Part shown: positions 45,148 through 47,307 of the stretch, piece after piece | Layout of the letters: every line of letters starts with the position of its first letter | Numbering within the stretch: position 1 is the first letter of the stretch | Source: Haplomitrium mnioides | Lineage: Eukaryota > Marchantiophyta > Haplomitriopsida > Calobryales | Direction: 5' to 3' | NCBI GenBank assembly: GCA_049999725.1 | Contig: JBNGIS010020325.1 | Span: 1 to 47,307, forward strand | DNA length: 47,307 bases | Notes under the pieces: model-generated | Seen by the model: only the letters and a program-made list of their open reading frames with translations | Told to the model about the DNA's origin: nothing | The model's database searches: none | Program-made: the position numbers and the translations under genes

Positions 45148-47307
45148 TGTCACTCCCCAGCAACGAGCCTTAACCTTTCCAGGTGCCACTTGGTCGCACG
45201 GGAGGACAGATTCAGAGCTTTCAGGTTCTTTTCTGAGATGGCCCCTTGCCAGTTATCACTTTGGGGCTCTAAGGATTCTTTCTTTCCTTTCCAGCCTTTA
45301 ATGCACCACTCACTCTCTTCACTGGGTACTCAAGTCAATCAATCCATCATACATTCCAGGCCACATTCATAACCCCCAACTTATCTTCGTGCAATTCCTT
45401 CACTTTATTTCAAGGGCTCGAGGACTCAGACCCTGCCCCCCTTGAATTTGTGCTTGGGATAGAGTGTGCTTGTTGCCTGCACCAAAGAACAATACAAAAG
45501 GTCTGGACTTCCCCTCTCGGAGTTGTCGCAGAACCGATACAACTGCTCCTAACTATTCTAGGCTGCACTAATTCCTAACTACACCACCAGCTCAGAAACA
45601 GAAAGCATTCGCCCCCAGGAATTCAGATCTGTGTCAAGGGATTGGACTCCCCCTTCAGGCTGCTCCTAGAGTCTGCTCAACTGTCCTACTGTGGCCTAAT
45701 CCAAATGTCTCTAGAATGCAAATGCTGAATGCAAATCTAACTACACACAAATACACACGACATATACACTATGTACTGCAAGAAGAAACAGAGTCCTTGA
45801 AGGCCCTCTGGTCTGCTCCGCCTTCTGATGCTGCTTCCCTTTTGAATCACTGGCCGCCTTTCGACCCTCAAGCCAACCTCCACCCACGCACCCCTCTCCA
45901 GATAGTCTTTTTTACTTCCCTCGCGAGAAGCCCTGAATTTACTTCCTCAGGCTAGGAAGAGAGTTTCTTTCACCCCCACCTCTGGGAGGCAGCCTTCCTG
46001 ACTGCAGGTAACCCACTCCACCCCGAGCCTTGAAGAGTCTTACTACGCAGTGCGCGGGCACTAACGCAGCCCCCCCCTCGCAGCTCCACTTGAAGAATCA
46101 CACCATGGTGTACTCCGAACACCCTGGGCTGATGCACTCGCACAAAGAATCACCGAGACGACTCCAAGCTCCTCACTTGGCAGCCCCTCCTTAGTTCTCG
46201 GTCTGGTCAGAATCCCTTCGAGCTAAAGTATCGGTCCAACTCCGCTCTGGTCCACCGGTAAAGACGAGTTCACCTGGATCGCCCGAGCACCCAGAGCTCC
46301 TCACTCTGCGATTCTCGGCGCCCCTCCAGTCCACCTCCGAATCCCCCTGGCCCCTTGGAACTAGTTCACCCGCTTCACAATAGCTCCTCACTGAACTCTC
46401 GCCCCAGCCTTACCATGCGTGACTCCCTGCTTCAAGGTCACTGTCGCAGCCTCAACTTACTCGTGCATCAACCCTTCCATTGACGTAGTGACCCCTGGTA
46501 TACTCTCCCTGGAGCGCGCGTGCCCCTGCAACCAATTCTTGATCAAGATAGACACGCTCCTCTTCGCTGGACTTCTTGGCAGGTTTTCTCGTTAGTAACC
46601 GTTTCTTGAGAAGCTGCCACCTGTCAGTCAGCCCACGCTTCGCGGGTATCAGTTAAAACATTCAGGATTAAGGAAGGTTTTCGGAGAACCCTGGGCTGAA
46701 CCCTGCCTTCGGTTCGTAGTGCTCTCTTTTGCAGGTTTGCGCTCAGGATCGCCTCGCCGTTTGGACGCCTCAGCAATCCCGTCGCAATCTTGGTTCGATT
46801 CCCTTGAAGCTTCAGTTCGAGCGCAGACCCGAAGTAGTTGTCGAGGAGGTCTTCCCGCAGAGGAATCCGAAGACATTTGCTTGGGATAGGGTTGGATTCG
46901 TAGGTCGACCCCTTAGATTGGCCAACCGTCGCATCTCACGGGCAGATTCCTAGTTTTTCCTTGATTCTCCTCGCTGCCATGCCCCCACGATCACCCGCAG
47001 ACCCCCGCAAGCTGTCGTGCTTCCGCAAGAGCTCACGGACCCCCTCCAGCTGCCACGTGCCCGCAACTCAACCGGAACCGCGCCGTCAATCACCAGAACT
47101 TCGCCGTCGCCCTCGGGACACCACAGGTCGCCACGTCTCCGCAAACTCCCTCGGAACAGCGCCGTCGCTCTTGGGGACACCACAGGTCGCCACATCTCCG
47201 CGAACTCCCTCGGAACAGCGCCGTCGCTCTTCGGGACACCACAGGTCGTCACGTCTCCGCGAACTCCTTCGGAACAGCGCCGTCGCTCTTCGGGACACCA
47301 CAGGTCG
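45148..47307 (-). mobile_element. Long LTR inserted in opposite orientation, runs off the window
   Basis: It starts tgtcactccccagcaacgag, equal in position to the starts at 3110, 12139 and 20820, and matches them for about 1.3 kb (for example tccagatagtc near 45897 and the gagttcacctggatcgcc region near 46265). Beyond about 46480 it diverges and contains a 59-bp tandem array. It could be a solo LTR or the edge of a full element. The expected left target duplication is gaggg (45143-45147); the right copy is outside the window. Confidence 0.88.
47100..47307. repeat. Tandem repeat, 58-59-bp units, open at the window edge
   Basis: Units start with gccgtcgc at 47103, 47161, 47220 and 47279, giving periods of 58, 59 and 59. 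Each contains gggacaccacaggtcg and ctccgcgaactcc. At least 3.5 units are present. Confidence 0.95.

Noticed and set aside
45148-45400. Reading the LTR start here as the normal 3' LTR of the 43466 copy
   Set aside because: Relative to pol it is in the wrong orientation: the family's 3' LTR begins tgtcag or tgttgg in element sense, not tgtcactcc.
46794-46804. ggttcgattcc, a perfect tRNA B-box-like word
   Set aside because: The flanking bases cannot form a T-stem and no matching A box or acceptor stem is present; it lies inside an LTR.
46280-47252. Arg-rich minus-strand frames at the right end
   Set aside because: They arise from the 59-bp tandem array and GC-rich LTR sequence.

Overview
The window looks like intergenic chromatin from a large, repeat-rich land-plant genome. 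The reasons are nested LTR retrotransposons of plant Ty3/gypsy type, one carrying a tRNA-iMet-like primer site and a degenerate chromodomain, a second lineage with 3-5 kb LTRs, AT-rich minisatellite-filled background, and two assembly gaps (2836-2935 and 35295-35304). I cannot fix the species. I found no intact host gene, no tRNA or rRNA, and nothing prokaryotic.

Layout. 1-1825: end of a long LTR cut by the window edge. 1826-3109: AT-rich background with a degenerate minisatellite and a (TA)n tract around a gap. 3110-16575: a complete 13.5-kb Ty3/gypsy element on the minus strand, with a perfect 5-bp target duplication (aaaga), LTRs of 3184 and 4437 bp, PBS, PPT and one broken gag-pol frame; the right LTR is longer because of a 1.26-kb internal tandem duplication. 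16576-20819: background with quasi-palindromic minisatellites. 20820-24046: solo LTR of the same superfamily (duplication atgct). 24047-25793: background with a 362-bp tandem duplication. 25794-30668: a 4.9-kb solo LTR of a diverged subfamily that splits the second duplication unit. 30669-33075: background and minisatellite. 33076-39576: a complete but heavily decayed chromovirus on the minus strand with 0.54/0.55-kb LTRs, itself split by a 1.36-kb insertion with an 8-bp duplication. 39577-43465: background with more minisatellites. 43466-45147: a plus-strand, internally deleted copy of the long-LTR family (86 bp of LTR joined to RNase H-integrase). 45148-47307: another long LTR inserted in the opposite orientation into that copy; it runs off the window.

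Nothing here encodes a working pathway. The coding capacity is dead Gag-Pol: Gag, two zinc knuckles, protease, reverse transcriptase, RNase H and integrase are recognisable but interrupted. Comparing the two copies of the long-LTR family shows directly that many stops arose as CAG>TAG or CAA>TAA, as expected for deamination of methylated cytosine in silenced plant elements. The most unusual structures are (a) a paired hairpin retained across the long-LTR subfamilies, (b) post-insertion tandem growth of one LTR, and (c) arrays of an almost exact 24-bp unit, each unit a quasi-palindrome, scattered through the background. I saw no convincing new gene system.
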